Shown one piece after another: positions 21,236 through 29,868 of a stretch of DNA of 64,000 nucleotides. Under the pieces are notes generated by a model. That model was not told the DNA's origin. It made no database searches and was given only the letters and a program-made list of their open reading frames with translations. The stretch comes from Desulfobaculum xiamenense (GTDB lineage Bacteria > Desulfobacterota > Desulfovibrionia > Desulfovibrionales > Desulfovibrionaceae), in contig NZ_JAATJA010000001.1 in NCBI RefSeq assembly GCF_011927665.1, positions 663,019 to 727,018 on the forward strand, in the 5' to 3' direction. A program made the position numbers and the translations under genes. Within the stretch, counting starts at the first letter, position 1, and every line of letters begins with the position of its first letter.

Positions 21236-21892
21236 CTACTTGGACGCGGCCCGCGCGGCACCGTACAGCGCCGGGTTCAGGCTGGGATCGTTGTACATCT
21301 TGAACTGGTAGTAGACCTTGGGGCGCTTGGTACCAGCGGCGTATTCGTCGACGAGTTCCACAACGCTGCGCATGAGGTCCTCGCGCTGCTCACGCAGGAC
21401 GGCGAGCTTGCGCTCGCAGGAGGTGACATGCTCGGCGTTCACGTCGGAACGCAGGGTCTGCTCGCGCATGTGAAAAATCTTGAGGCTGATGATGGACAGC
21501 CTGTCGAGCGCCGCGCCGATGGTTTCGGTATTGTAGCGCTCGGCGGCGTCCTGCGGCAGCAGCCCGGACACAAGCTCGACGACGCAGGCGTCCACGCGCT
21601 CCATGTGGTCGTTGCGCGACTGGTTCAGGCCGTCGATCTCCCTCTTGCAGCGGGCGATGACTTCGGCGTCGACATCCTTGCGGCGCGCCTCGTCCTCGAC
21701 ATGCCAAAGGCGATAGTTACGCAGGTGCTCGCGGGCGACCAGCGCACGAAGCGTTGCGGGAGTGGCCTCCCCTTCGGGAACGGCGATATCGTCAGGCTCG
21801 GCCTCGTGCCATGCGGCCACAAAGGCGGCCTGCTCGGCGAAGCACTGTTCGAGGCATTCCTTCAACTCGGCGATGCCGGGCTTCCTATTCAC
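21236..21892 (-). CDS. DUF4254 family protein
   Basis: A 218-residue, mostly helical soluble protein. The recognised family stretch is REHLRNYRLWHVEDEARRKD near residue 53 and the KREIDGLNQSRNDHMERVD segment near 84; the function of DUF4254 proteins is unknown to me. The ATG at 21892 overlaps the mltA stop by four bases and gatB follows after 12 bases, so it is translated within one operon. Its helical content and conserved NQSRND motif could suit a nucleotide- or protein-binding role, but this is a guess. Confidence 0.7.
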   Translation of the reverse strand: MNRKPGIAELKECLEQCFAEQAAFVAAWHEAEPDDIAVPEGEATPATLRALVAREHLRNYRLWHVEDEARRKDVDAEVIARCKREIDGLNQSRNDHMERVDACVVELVSGLLPQDAAERYNTETIGAALDRLSIISLKIFHMREQTLRSDVNAEHVTSCERKLAVLREQREDLMRSVVELVDEYAAGTKRPKVYYQFKMYNDPSLNPALYGAARAASK

Positions 21893-23076
21893 TTGAGAAC
21901 CTCTTTGCTTACAAGCAGATGTATGGACGCCGGATTCTTGATGTGTCCGGCGAAGAATTCGACTTCGGGCCCACTGCCGCAGAACCAGTCCACGCGGGCA
22001 CCCGTGATGGCGCCGCCGGTATCCTGCGCCAATCCGAGACCGGCCACGTGCGAGTCATCCTCGCCCGGAGCCTCGGGTGGCAGATCGGCCTCGAAGGCCA
22101 GAAGCGATCCAAGCGGCAGAAACTTAGGGTCTGTAGCCATGCTGACCTTCGGCGTCAACATTTTCCCCATCGCGCCGACCGGCCCATCCTCGCCGAGACG
22201 GAAGAACACGTAGCTCGGATTGGTGGACAGAAGCGCTGGCACTTCCTCGGGATGCGCGGCGAGATATTCGCGAATGGACTTCATGCTGACATGCTCGAGG
22301 TCCATGAGGCCACGGCGCACGAGCACCCGGCCAAGGCTCACGTAGCGGTGCCCGTTCTTACCCGCGTAGCCCACGAGATGGCGGCTGCCGTCTGGAAAGT
22401 GCAACAGCCCCGATCCCTGAATCTGAAGGAAGAAGACATCCACCAGATCCCTCGCCCACGCGATTTCCAGCCCGCGCCCGCTCAACGCGCCCTCGAAGTC
22501 GATTTCGGCGCGTTCGGGATAGGGCACAGCCTCGCCGTGCTCGACGCGGTAGATGAGCCGCTGCCCCTTCCAACGCGGATGAAACTCCCCGAGGTCGAGC
22601 TTTCGCAAGTCATCGGGCAGGCCATAGATCGGATAGCGGTATTCCGCCGTGCGCACGGAGCTGGCCTCGACATAGGGCACATAGTACCCGGTCATCAGCA
22701 CGCCCTGCGTCAGGCGAAACCATGCGAAATTCTCGGTGAGAAGCTCCGGCTCCGCGTCCAGCCGCGGCAGGATTTCAAGGAGCTTCGCGATGCTGTCGTG
22801 AAGCTGGCCCCATGTCAGCGTGAGTCCGTCGCCTTCGAGCGCCACGCCAGCGCGCGGCTTCACCGCCGTGAACGCAAGGCTTCGCTCCAGCGCCGGTGCC
22901 AGCTCCTGCCACGAGGACAAGGACTGCCCACGGGGCGAAAGGCGTTTGACCATATCCTTTGCATCGACATCGGACTGGACGAACGTGAGCGGCGGAACCG
23001 GCGGAACAGAAGGCCTTGCGCATCCGATGAGCGCAAGCGCGAACAACACGGCGACGAGCCGGACAAAACGAAGCAT
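21889..23076 (-). CDS. mltA: Membrane-bound lytic murein transglycosylase A
   Basis: A 395-residue lipoprotein that cleaves the glycan strands of peptidoglycan to 1,6-anhydro products. A signal peptide ends in the lipobox LIGC at residue 19, so it should be lipid-anchored. The MltA domain (about 110-270) is followed by a 3D double-psi barrel (about 275-380) with DTGGAITGARVDWFCGSG, which holds the catalytic Asp. Length matches the family. It lies 36 bases after nadK on the same strand and overlaps the DUF4254 start by four bases. Confidence 0.92.
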   Translation of the reverse strand: MLRFVRLVAVLFALALIGCARPSVPPVPPLTFVQSDVDAKDMVKRLSPRGQSLSSWQELAPALERSLAFTAVKPRAGVALEGDGLTLTWGQLHDSIAKLLEILPRLDAEPELLTENFAWFRLTQGVLMTGYYVPYVEASSVRTAEYRYPIYGLPDDLRKLDLGEFHPRWKGQRLIYRVEHGEAVPYPERAEIDFEGALSGRGLEIAWARDLVDVFFLQIQGSGLLHFPDGSRHLVGYAGKNGHRYVSLGRVLVRRGLMDLEHVSMKSIREYLAAHPEEVPALLSTNPSYVFFRLGEDGPVGAMGKMLTPKVSMATDPKFLPLGSLLAFEADLPPEAPGEDDSHVAGLGLAQDTGGAITGARVDWFCGSGPEVEFFAGHIKNPASIHLLVSKEVLK

Positions 23077-23112
23077 GATCCTCCCTGATTGATGATTTCC
23101 GGTTGGCGAGGG

Positions 23113-23952
23113 CTACTCGATGACGCCCTTGGTGCGCAGCCGGGACAGATAGGTCGATTCCTCCGGCTCCACGAGCAGAAGTCCGCCGTCCACCGCGTCG
23201 ATGGCGATGACGTCGCCAAGCGCGAGGGGCACGCATTCCTGCCCGTCCAGCGTGAGGAAGACCTCCGAGGCGGGCTCCTCCACCTCGATTTCGAGATGGC
23301 AGTCACCCGGCAGGACCATGGGGCGAAAGTCGTTCATGAACGGGCAGATGGGCGTCACGGCGACGGCTGCGATGTCCGGGTGCACGATGGGACCGCCGGA
23401 GGATATGGAATAGGCGGTGGACCCGGTGGGCGTAGAAACGACCATGCCGTCGGCCCGGATGCTTCCAAGCCACTCCCCCGCAATGGCCACGCGCAGGCGG
23501 ATGAGCCGGGCCAGACTGCCCCGGTTGACCACGATGTCGTTGACGACCCGCCCCTCGTGAACGCGGACGCCGTCGCGTAGCACAGCGTAGGCCAGCGTCA
23601 GTCTGCGGCGGACGACCATCCTACCGTCGAGAAGGTCCGAAAGGCACTGCTGCCAGTCATCGGCCGGGACTTCGGTCAAAAAGCCCACTCGTCCGAGGTT
23701 GACGCCCAGCATGGGGGACTGCCCCCCCACCTCTCGGGCCACGCCGATCATGGTTCCGTCGCCGCCGAGCACGAGCACGAGGTCGCAGGTCGTCATGGAG
23801 CACGGGAAGTTGCCCATGCCGCAATGATGGGGCACGGTAAGACTGTCTATCCCCCGCGAGGCAAGCCATGTGGCCACCTCGGAGGCAAGCGCGGCGGCGC
23901 GCGGCTCGCCGGCCTTGGTCACGATGAATATTTTTCTGATATCCTTGAGCAT
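23113..23952 (-). CDS. nadK: NAD kinase
   Basis: A 279-residue ATP/polyphosphate-dependent kinase making NADP. Visible motifs: LVLGGDGTMIG (GGDGT, near residue 58), the ND motif VVNDIVVNRG near residue 143, and the glycine-rich STPTGSTAYSISSGGPIVHP near residue 180. Length is normal. The ATG at 23952 has no clear GGAGG; instead it is embedded in an inverted repeat (TAGGT N6 ACCTA). Divergent from the flgM pair, with a 147-base gap. Confidence 0.95.
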   Translation of the reverse strand: MLKDIRKIFIVTKAGEPRAAALASEVATWLASRGIDSLTVPHHCGMGNFPCSMTTCDLVLVLGGDGTMIGVAREVGGQSPMLGVNLGRVGFLTEVPADDWQQCLSDLLDGRMVVRRRLTLAYAVLRDGVRVHEGRVVNDIVVNRGSLARLIRLRVAIAGEWLGSIRADGMVVSTPTGSTAYSISSGGPIVHPDIAAVAVTPICPFMNDFRPMVLPGDCHLEIEVEEPASEVFLTLDGQECVPLALGDVIAIDAVDGGLLLVEPEESTYLSRLRTKGVIE

Positions 23953-23967
23953 AGGTGTACATACCTA
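23952..23967. promoter_or_regulatory. Inverted repeat at the nadK start codon
   Basis: TAGGT (23952-23956) and ACCTA (23963-23967) form a five-base inverted repeat with a six-base spacer, directly over the translation start of nadK. It could be an operator or a small RNA hairpin that limits ribosome access. Short repeats of this size occur by chance, so confidence is low. Confidence 0.2.
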
Positions 23968-24048
23968 GACAAAAGTGGCGCGGTATTCAAGGATTGCGCG
24001 ACATTTCACCCGCCATGGCCCCAATGGAAAAAAAATTCACGCGGGGTG

Positions 24049-24076
24049 TAAAGGTTCTGAACCTCATGACCGATAA
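24049..24076 (+). promoter_or_regulatory. Sigma-28 (FliA)-like promoter of the flgM pair
   Basis: TAAAGGTT at 24049-24056 and ACCGATAA at 24069-24076 resemble the sigma-28 consensus TAAAGTTT N11 GCCGATAA; the spacing is one base longer than ideal. Transcription would begin about 17 bases before the GTG at 24100. A sigma-28 promoter before flgM is a known feedback layout in other flagellated bacteria. Confidence 0.55.
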
Positions 24077-24099
24077 GGGTGACAAGAGGGACCAACCAA

Positions 24100-24516
24100 G
24101 TGACTGCACGCTCATACCAGATCAAGACCATGCTTCGGACATACGGGCGGCAGTTGAACTGTGCCCGTCGTCTCGCCCGGTTCAAGCGTACGCTTGCCGC
24201 GGCCGAAGCGGAAGACGAGGTGGAAATCTCCCGCCTCGCGAGACGAAGGGTACTGGTTGAGCAGGTGGCAAGGGAAATCGTCGAGAATCTAATGGCTTCG
24301 GGCAGCACGAATCAGACCGTGCAGGAAATCCGCTCCGCGCTCGAATCCGAATTCGGCGACACGCTCGAACTGACCTACCCGCCCGCAGAGGCGGACATGC
24401 GCATCTACAGACAGACGAACGAAGGCCCCATCGAGGTCTCCATCGAGGAACGCAACGCCATCATCAAGAGACTCTGGGAAATCACGCTTGAGAAGGTCGA
24501 CGACACCATGCTCTAG
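24100..24516 (+). CDS. FlgM-associated protein (DVU0524-like)
   Basis: A 138-residue soluble helical protein, strongly basic at the N-terminus (RTYGRQLNCARRLARFKRTL) and ending in a helical segment NAIIKRLWEITLEKVDDTML. It is recognised mainly from position: a gene of this size and composition precedes flgM in Desulfovibrio (DVU0524 in D. vulgaris). I start it at GTG 24100 because GAGGGA is 8 bases upstream; an earlier in-frame GTG at 24079 would overlap the promoter. It is followed 23 bases later by flgM. Its role is unknown; a FlgM partner or secretion chaperone is a reasonable guess. Confidence 0.7.
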   Translation: MTARSYQIKTMLRTYGRQLNCARRLARFKRTLAAAEAEDEVEISRLARRRVLVEQVAREIVENLMASGSTNQTVQEIRSALESEFGDTLELTYPPAEADMRIYRQTNEGPIEVSIEERNAIIKRLWEITLEKVDDTML

Positions 24517-24539
24517 TTGCAGACTCAGGGGGAGGGACA

Positions 24540-24839
24540 ATGAAGGTTCTAGGACCGCTGACCGGACTCAAGAGCTATGAGCGGCTCGAAAAGCCCGGAG
24601 GCACAAACGGCAGAAGCCGCGCAGGCAGCACGACCGGCACCAGCCGGGGCGACTCGGTGCAGTTGTCCAACGAGGGCAGGCTCTTCAGCAGTGCCCTGCG
24701 CGAGGCGCAGGCGGCACCCGAAGTGCGCCGCGCAAAGGTGAACGCCATCAAGGCACAGGTGGAATCGGGCGAGTACGTCCCCGACTCCCGAAAGACCGCG
24801 CAGAAGCTGGTGGAAGAGGATCTTGATCAAATCATCTGA
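24540..24839 (+). CDS. flgM: Anti-sigma-28 factor FlgM
   Basis: A 99-residue, N-terminally disordered protein that holds sigma-28 (FliA) inactive until the hook is finished and FlgM is exported. The conserved C-terminal half is visible: DSVQLSNEGRLFSSALREAQ, then VRRAKVNAIKAQVESGEYVPDSRKTAQKLVEEDL, the helices that bind sigma. GGGGGAGGGACA precedes the ATG. It runs convergently with fliW (21 bases between stops), linking both checkpoint systems at one locus. Confidence 0.92.
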   Translation: MKVLGPLTGLKSYERLEKPGGTNGRSRAGSTTGTSRGDSVQLSNEGRLFSSALREAQAAPEVRRAKVNAIKAQVESGEYVPDSRKTAQKLVEEDLDQII

Positions 24840-24860
24840 CCATGGGGCCAGACAACGGGA

Positions 24861-25379
24861 TCAGGACTCCTCTTCCCTGTCCTTTCCTTCCGCACCGGCG
24901 GGCCGTGGCGCGCCGGGTTTCGGCATTTCTCCATTTTCACCGTGAATGTAGTACCGACTGGGGTACTTGGTGTCGACCTGCGGCACCTGCAAGCCGATGC
25001 GGGCCTGATAGTTGACCATGATCGGGCCGGTGAGGTTGAGCGCCGTCAGTTCAGGACGTCCCTGCGGGATGTTGACCGTGACGAGCACGGCCACCTGCTC
25101 GGCGCTTTCGAGCTGGAGAATCTTCTGTTCCGCGTTGCCGAGCTTCACGTTGTAATCGCGCATGAACGAGAACGGGTCGGCCACGAGAAGTCCAAGCTCC
25201 GGATGCGTGATGCTCTGAAGGATCAGAAACGGCGAATCCTCGCGCAACTGCACGAGGCTGAACTGCTTGCAGTCCTCGAAGCCGATGAGCCCACGCGGGA
25301 AGGTGATCACCCGCTCCATGTCCACGGCCAGCGTTCCCAGCCGCGTCTGGATTACTTTTTCTTCTTTTCTGTCTGCCAT
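24861..25379 (-). CDS. fliW: Flagellar assembly factor FliW
   Basis: A 172-residue protein that binds CsrA and flagellin and frees flagellin mRNA from CsrA when flagellin is exported. Family motifs: [32 protein letters not shown] at the N-terminus and the [14 protein letters not shown] region. The C-terminal about 25 residues are a charged, probably disordered tail. Its ATG lies inside the 3' end of csrA, overlapping by 28 bases, so the two partners are translationally linked. Confidence 0.94.
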   Translation of the reverse strand: MADRKEEKVIQTRLGTLAVDMERVITFPRGLIGFEDCKQFSLVQLREDSPFLILQSITHPELGLLVADPFSFMRDYNVKLGNAEQKILQLESAEQVAVLVTVNIPQGRPELTALNLTGPIMVNYQARIGLQVPQVDTKYPSRYYIHGENGEMPKPGAPRPAGAEGKDREEES

Positions 25380-25594
25380 AACTGTGTAGCGGCGAACAAA
25401 TCCTGATCTGACAGTTGAAGGGCGAGCCTGTTCTGCTCCTGAACCCGCAAATAAACTTCCTCGCGATAGACAGGCAGATCGTCGGGCACTTCAAGCCCGA
25501 TTTTGATCTGCTTGCCCTGCACGCTGAGGACCGTGATCTTGATGTCGTCCCCGAGGTAGATGCTTTCGCCGGGGCGTCTGGTTAAGATGAGCAT
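25352..25594 (-). CDS. csrA: Carbon storage regulator CsrA
   Basis: An 80-residue RNA-binding dimer that blocks or stabilises mRNAs at GGA motifs. The canonical N-terminus [17 protein letters not shown] and the RNA-contact strand [18 protein letters not shown] are intact; residues about 58-80 form the longer C-terminal extension typical of FliW-dependent CsrA proteins. No good Shine-Dalgarno precedes the ATG at 25594; the nearest GGA in the leader is about 26 bases upstream. Last but one in the flagellar operon, 78 bases after flgL. Confidence 0.96.
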   Translation of the reverse strand: MLILTRRPGESIYLGDDIKITVLSVQGKQIKIGLEVPDDLPVYREEVYLRVQEQNRLALQLSDQDLFAATQLWQTEKKKK

Positions 25595-25672
25595 GCCATA
25601 CCGAAGGCCTGAAGGTTTGTCCTGCGCGGCCAGCCGGACGATCGAAGGATCGCCGCCATGGCCGGGAAGGAA

Positions 25673-27229
25673 CTAGAGGAAATTCGCCAGGTTCATCCGC
25701 ATGATCATCGAGGATGACCGCAGAACGGTTTCGTAGATGATCTGCTGGTTGGCCAGCTCCGTCATGAGTTCGCTCACGTCCGCGTCCTCGACAGCCGAGA
25801 GACGCGTCTCCTCGTTGTGTTCGAGCGTACCCAGAATGTTCTCTGTGACGGCGAGGCGATTCTCGCTGGCGCCGACGCGGGCGGCATTGTCCATGATGTG
25901 GATGGAAACGTCGTTCAGATTGGCCAGACATTCCTGACAGCCGTTCTGATTGTTGGTTTCCATGTAGCCCACCAGTCGTCCCACGACGTCGAAGAGATTC
26001 TTCTCGTTCGACAGGCCGGGAGCGAGGCTCACGGAGCCGTCGTCTGGTGACGCATATACACCGCCAAGTACGTCTTTGCCAATGTTATTTATCTGGATCG
26101 ACTCGTTAGGCCCGATCTGGAGCTCGATTCTGCCCGTGCGGGGGTGGATGTTGAACTGCGAACCGGAGGTGACGGTGTCGCCCGCGTTTCCGGCAAGGTC
26201 GAGATGCCCGCCCGGCACCACGATGGAGACTTCCCCGTCCGCCGGAACCGTGGCCGACTGCCCGGTGGTCCAGCTCGCGCCGCCATCCATGGAATAGGAG
26301 TACGTGAAGGACTGCCCCGCCGTCAGCGTGGCGTCGCCATCGAGACGCACGGCGATGTTGCCGCTGAAAAGGCCCTGCGCCGTGGAAGTGACCGTGGCGG
26401 GGATGTTGCCGAACTGGTCCACGCCCACGGTATCCACGTCGTCACCCTTGTAGCGCGCCGTGGGGCGCACCCACATCCACGTACCGTTATTCGTGCTTGA
26501 ATCCACATTGGGATCCTTTGCCGTCACGGTCACGCCTGCGTCGAGTGTCAACTGCGCACCGCCGATGGTGATGGTCTTATCGCCCGCTACAGCGGGGATG
26601 GTGCCCGTGTCGAAGGTCCGCCCACCATCGAGGGAATATTCGTAAGTCAGGGCGTCCGTTCCCACCGTTCCGGCAGACGTAAAGCGGATGAGCGCGGAGC
26701 GCTCCATGTCTCCCGTGAGGGAGAAACGCGGCGAGCCGTCGGCGTTGGTGGTGGAGCCATCGTTGTCGGTCACCCACAGGGCACGCTCGTAGGGCTGGGC
26801 GTCGGTCTTGTGGCCCGCGAAGATGTAGCTGCCTTCATATTCGGTGTTGGCCAGCGACACCAGTTCCTCGTAGAGCTGACGCGTCTGGTAGCTGGTCTGC
26901 TCGCGGTTGTCCGGGCTCATGGTGCCGGTGGCGGCCTGCTCCGCCAGCCCGCGCAACTGGATGAGAATGTCGTTTATGGTCGTGAGCTTGTTGTCCGCCA
27001 CGCCGAGCCAGCCCTTGGCCTCGGTGACGTTCTCCTGATACTTGTCGATGGAGTTCAGGGTATTGCGGTGGTCCAGAATGCGAACCATGCCCGAGGAATT
27101 GTCGGACGGCTTGTTGATCTTCTTTTGCGTTGCAGCCTGCGTGTTCAGATCCATGAGATCGGCAAGCGAAGAATTCATGTTGCCGATGAAGAACGTGAAG
27201 CGGCTGCGATGGGAAACTCGTATTGGCAT
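25673..27229 (-). CDS. flgL: Hook-filament junction protein FlgL (HAP3) with a large insertion
   Basis: A 518-residue junction protein linking hook and filament; E. coli FlgL is about 317. Flagellin-like N-helices (about 1-140: MPIRVSHRSRFTFFIGNMNSS, NKPSDNSSGMVRILDHRN) and C-helices (about 400-518, ending LANFL) frame a roughly 250-residue insertion. The insertion holds two similar beta modules with Asp-box-like motifs, SLDGGRTF (199-206) and SMDGGASW (313-320). Exposed insertions of this kind lie on the outside of the junction. The ATG at 27229 has GGAAGG upstream. Thirteen bases after flgK. Confidence 0.93.
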   Translation of the reverse strand: MPIRVSHRSRFTFFIGNMNSSLADLMDLNTQAATQKKINKPSDNSSGMVRILDHRNTLNSIDKYQENVTEAKGWLGVADNKLTTINDILIQLRGLAEQAATGTMSPDNREQTSYQTRQLYEELVSLANTEYEGSYIFAGHKTDAQPYERALWVTDNDGSTTNADGSPRFSLTGDMERSALIRFTSAGTVGTDALTYEYSLDGGRTFDTGTIPAVAGDKTITIGGAQLTLDAGVTVTAKDPNVDSSTNNGTWMWVRPTARYKGDDVDTVGVDQFGNIPATVTSTAQGLFSGNIAVRLDGDATLTAGQSFTYSYSMDGGASWTTGQSATVPADGEVSIVVPGGHLDLAGNAGDTVTSGSQFNIHPRTGRIELQIGPNESIQINNIGKDVLGGVYASPDDGSVSLAPGLSNEKNLFDVVGRLVGYMETNNQNGCQECLANLNDVSIHIMDNAARVGASENRLAVTENILGTLEHNEETRLSAVEDADVSELMTELANQQIIYETVLRSSSMIMRMNLANFL

Positions 27230-27241
27230 GGTCCGACCTTC

Positions 27242-29362
27242 CTAGTTCTTGAGCGACATCACCGTCTGGAGCATCTTGTCCGCCGTGGAGATGAGCTTGG
27301 CCGCGGCGGTGTACGAATGCTGGAACTTGATGAGATTGCCCATTTCCTCGTCCAGATTCACTCCGGAGACCTCTTCCTGACGGTCCTCCAGATTCTGGGC
27401 CAGCGTATTGTGGAACTTGTAATTGTACTCGGCGGCGGCAGTGTCCGCGCCCACCGTTCCCACGATGTTGTTGAAATAGCCGCTGAGCGTCTGGCTCGTC
27501 GCGCCTTCACGGGCGGTGCTCAGGGTCACCTTGCGGTCCTTGAGCTCGGCGATGGCCTTGGCGGTGGTGTTATCGCCGTGGTTGGTCTCGCCCGCACCGT
27601 TGACGTGGCTGGTGGCGATGAAATCCGGGTCCTGAACCACGTTGGCATTCAGTTCGAGGCTTGAGGCGTCGCTGCCCTGAAAGAACGTATTGACTCCAAG
27701 CCCGGCCAGCAGGCCCGACGTATCCGTGCCGAAGGCGAATTCGTTGTTCGGATCGTTGGACTTGATGCGCAGCCGCCCGCTGGCGACCTCGGCGGTGAGA
27801 GTTCCGGCGAATTTCGTGTTGATGGCGTTGACCACGTCGTCGAGGCTGTGCACTTCGGGATCGAAGTTCGCGCCGCCGCCAAAGTCGAGAGAGCCGTTGG
27901 AAACCATCTGCCCGCTCGCCGCGTCGTAGACGTAGATTTGCAGGTTTCCGGCCTGAAGCTTGTCCGCGAAGGCAAGACCGGACGAATTGCTGCCGAGCGG
28001 CGCGCTCGTGGAGTCCACGGCGTAGGTGCCGGTGAGGTCCGAGTACTTCTGCTCGCCCGTGCCCTGACTGTGCAGCCGGTTGACCTCCCACGCGAGGCTC
28101 TTGGCGAAGGCGTCGAGGCGGTCCTGATAGCGGCCCACGTTGTAGTCGCGGAAGTGGAAATAGCCGGTCAGGCTACCGCCGGTGAGCCTGCGCGTGTCGT
28201 CCGCGCCGTTGCTGTAAATCTGCGGAGTGATGTTCACACGCGAGGACGTGGTCTCGTACCAGTACAGCCCTTCCTTGGGCACGATGGTGAACGTGTCGCC
28301 CTGGCGTAGCGTGCCGGTGGCCACGCCGCCGGAATCCGTCTCGCTGCCGAACCAGATCTTGAGATCGCCGATGGAGACCTTCTCGCCCTCGGGCCGGGCG
28401 GAAAAATGCTTCTCGTTGCCGTCCTCGTCGGTCATCCACGTGCGCCCGCCGTCGAGGGAGACCCTGAACAGGGCCGCGCCGCCGCCGGCGTTACTGGTGA
28501 CACTGCCGTCCTGCACCACTTCGACGGTGTACTCGAAGTCGTCACTGCCATCGAAGTAGACGTCCCCAGCAAAATTCGAACCGGCGGTCAGATCCTTGGT
28601 GGAGCTTGGTCCCTCGAACTTGATCTCGAAGGTCTCCTGCCCATCCACGAGGGTCTGCCCGGCCTTGGTCAGGACCGTGAAATTCCCGCTGCCGTTGTCG
28701 ATGGTGTCGATGTCCATGCGCTGGGCCAGTTCGCGCACGAGAACGGTGCGGCGGTCCAGCAGCGCATTGGCGTTGTTCTGGCCGGGAATGTCATGCGAAT
28801 TGATCTGCCGGTTGATCTCGGCAATGTCGTGCAGAAGGCCATTGACCTCCTCCACTTCCTGCTCAATGAAGCCGTTCATCTGCGACTGCATGCGGGCCAT
28901 GTCGGCCTGCGTGGAGTGGATGGCGTTAAGCAGCGTACGCGTATTGCCCAAAAGCGCCTCGCGCTTGGCCGTGGACACGCCGGGGCTGGTGAGGTCCTGC
29001 CAGTCATTCCAAAACTGATCCATGGCGGAACTGATGCCGCGAGACGAGGACTCGTTAAACAGACCATCGACGCTGCGCAGGTTCTGCCACAGGGCGTCCC
29101 AGCGATTGCGGTCGGCCACCTTGACGGTGAACTGCTCTTCCACGAACTCGTCGAAATAGCGGAACACCTCCGTCGCCTTCACACCCGTTCCAAGCTGGCC
29201 GGGCGCGTAGTCGATGCTGATCGACTCTTCGAGATTCACCCGCTGCCGGCTGTATCCGGGCGTGTTGACGTTGGAGATGTTGTTGCCGGTAACCTCGATT
29301 GCCGACTGCGAGGCGAACAGCGCCAGCTTGCCGATGTCGAGAATCGAGTTGACGCCGGGCAT
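27242..29362 (-). CDS. flgK: Hook-filament junction protein FlgK (HAP1), enlarged
   Basis: A 706-residue junction protein (about 550 in E. coli). The N-terminal rod-type motif NNISNVNTPGYSRQRVNLEE is at residues 27-46 and the C-terminal GVNLDEEMGNLIKFQHSYTAAAKLISTADKM is typical. The middle includes a module with an Asp-box-like VSLDGGRTWM (about 301-310), matching those in FlgL, and a flagellin-hook-IN-like stretch near residue 500. The ATG shares one base with the flgN stop (TAATG), so translation is coupled to its chaperone. Confidence 0.95.
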   Translation of the reverse strand: MPGVNSILDIGKLALFASQSAIEVTGNNISNVNTPGYSRQRVNLEESISIDYAPGQLGTGVKATEVFRYFDEFVEEQFTVKVADRNRWDALWQNLRSVDGLFNESSSRGISSAMDQFWNDWQDLTSPGVSTAKREALLGNTRTLLNAIHSTQADMARMQSQMNGFIEQEVEEVNGLLHDIAEINRQINSHDIPGQNNANALLDRRTVLVRELAQRMDIDTIDNGSGNFTVLTKAGQTLVDGQETFEIKFEGPSSTKDLTAGSNFAGDVYFDGSDDFEYTVEVVQDGSVTSNAGGGAALFRVSLDGGRTWMTDEDGNEKHFSARPEGEKVSIGDLKIWFGSETDSGGVATGTLRQGDTFTIVPKEGLYWYETTSSRVNITPQIYSNGADDTRRLTGGSLTGYFHFRDYNVGRYQDRLDAFAKSLAWEVNRLHSQGTGEQKYSDLTGTYAVDSTSAPLGSNSSGLAFADKLQAGNLQIYVYDAASGQMVSNGSLDFGGGANFDPEVHSLDDVVNAINTKFAGTLTAEVASGRLRIKSNDPNNEFAFGTDTSGLLAGLGVNTFFQGSDASSLELNANVVQDPDFIATSHVNGAGETNHGDNTTAKAIAELKDRKVTLSTAREGATSQTLSGYFNNIVGTVGADTAAAEYNYKFHNTLAQNLEDRQEEVSGVNLDEEMGNLIKFQHSYTAAAKLISTADKMLQTVMSLKN

Positions 29363-29868
29363 TACAGCCTCCCTCTAAGAAGAGCGGCCTGCGGGTGGTG
29401 CTGGGCGTAGCGGCCGGAGCGGCCGTAGGTCGTGGTATCCTTGGGCTGAATCTGCCTATGCATGAAATCGAGCATGCCCCTGCTCTGCTCCACCAGCGCG
29501 TAGGCGAGCTGGGCATTCTTTTCCGCCTGCACGGCGCACGCCTGCTCACGTTCGTCGGCCTCGCGCAGAAGCCGCTCGAATTCGCCACGATCCTCCTGCG
29601 GCAGCGTCGCCACGAAGTCCGCCATGTTCTGTGCGCCGGGAACAGTGGCCACGACCAGCTTACGAAGCGCCACGCGCTCCATGGCCACCTGACGCAGCAG
29701 TTCCTGCACGGACAGTTCGATGCCCGTCACGGCCTGCGGGTCACGCCCGGTAAGACAGGCAAATTCTTCCTCAAGAAGCCCAAAGAGAACCTTCAGAGCT
29801 CCCGCCTGCCTATGCATGTTGTCCCTGATGCGGCTTTGCATCTGCGTGCTCCATTTAAGCGTTGTCAT
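29362..29868 (-). CDS. flgN: FlgN-type export chaperone for FlgK/FlgL
   Basis: A 168-residue, predominantly alpha-helical protein with the FlgN pattern (long coiled helix around LKVLFGLLEEEFACLTGRDPQAVTGIELSVQELLRQV). FlgN holds FlgK and FlgL for type III export. Assignment rests on helix pattern, size and position just before flgK. It overlaps flgJ by 14 bases and flgK by one base. The last about 20 residues (YGRSGRYAQHHPQAALLRGRL) are basic. Confidence 0.82.
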   Translation of the reverse strand: MTTLKWSTQMQSRIRDNMHRQAGALKVLFGLLEEEFACLTGRDPQAVTGIELSVQELLRQVAMERVALRKLVVATVPGAQNMADFVATLPQEDRGEFERLLREADEREQACAVQAEKNAQLAYALVEQSRGMLDFMHRQIQPKDTTTYGRSGRYAQHHPQAALLRGRL

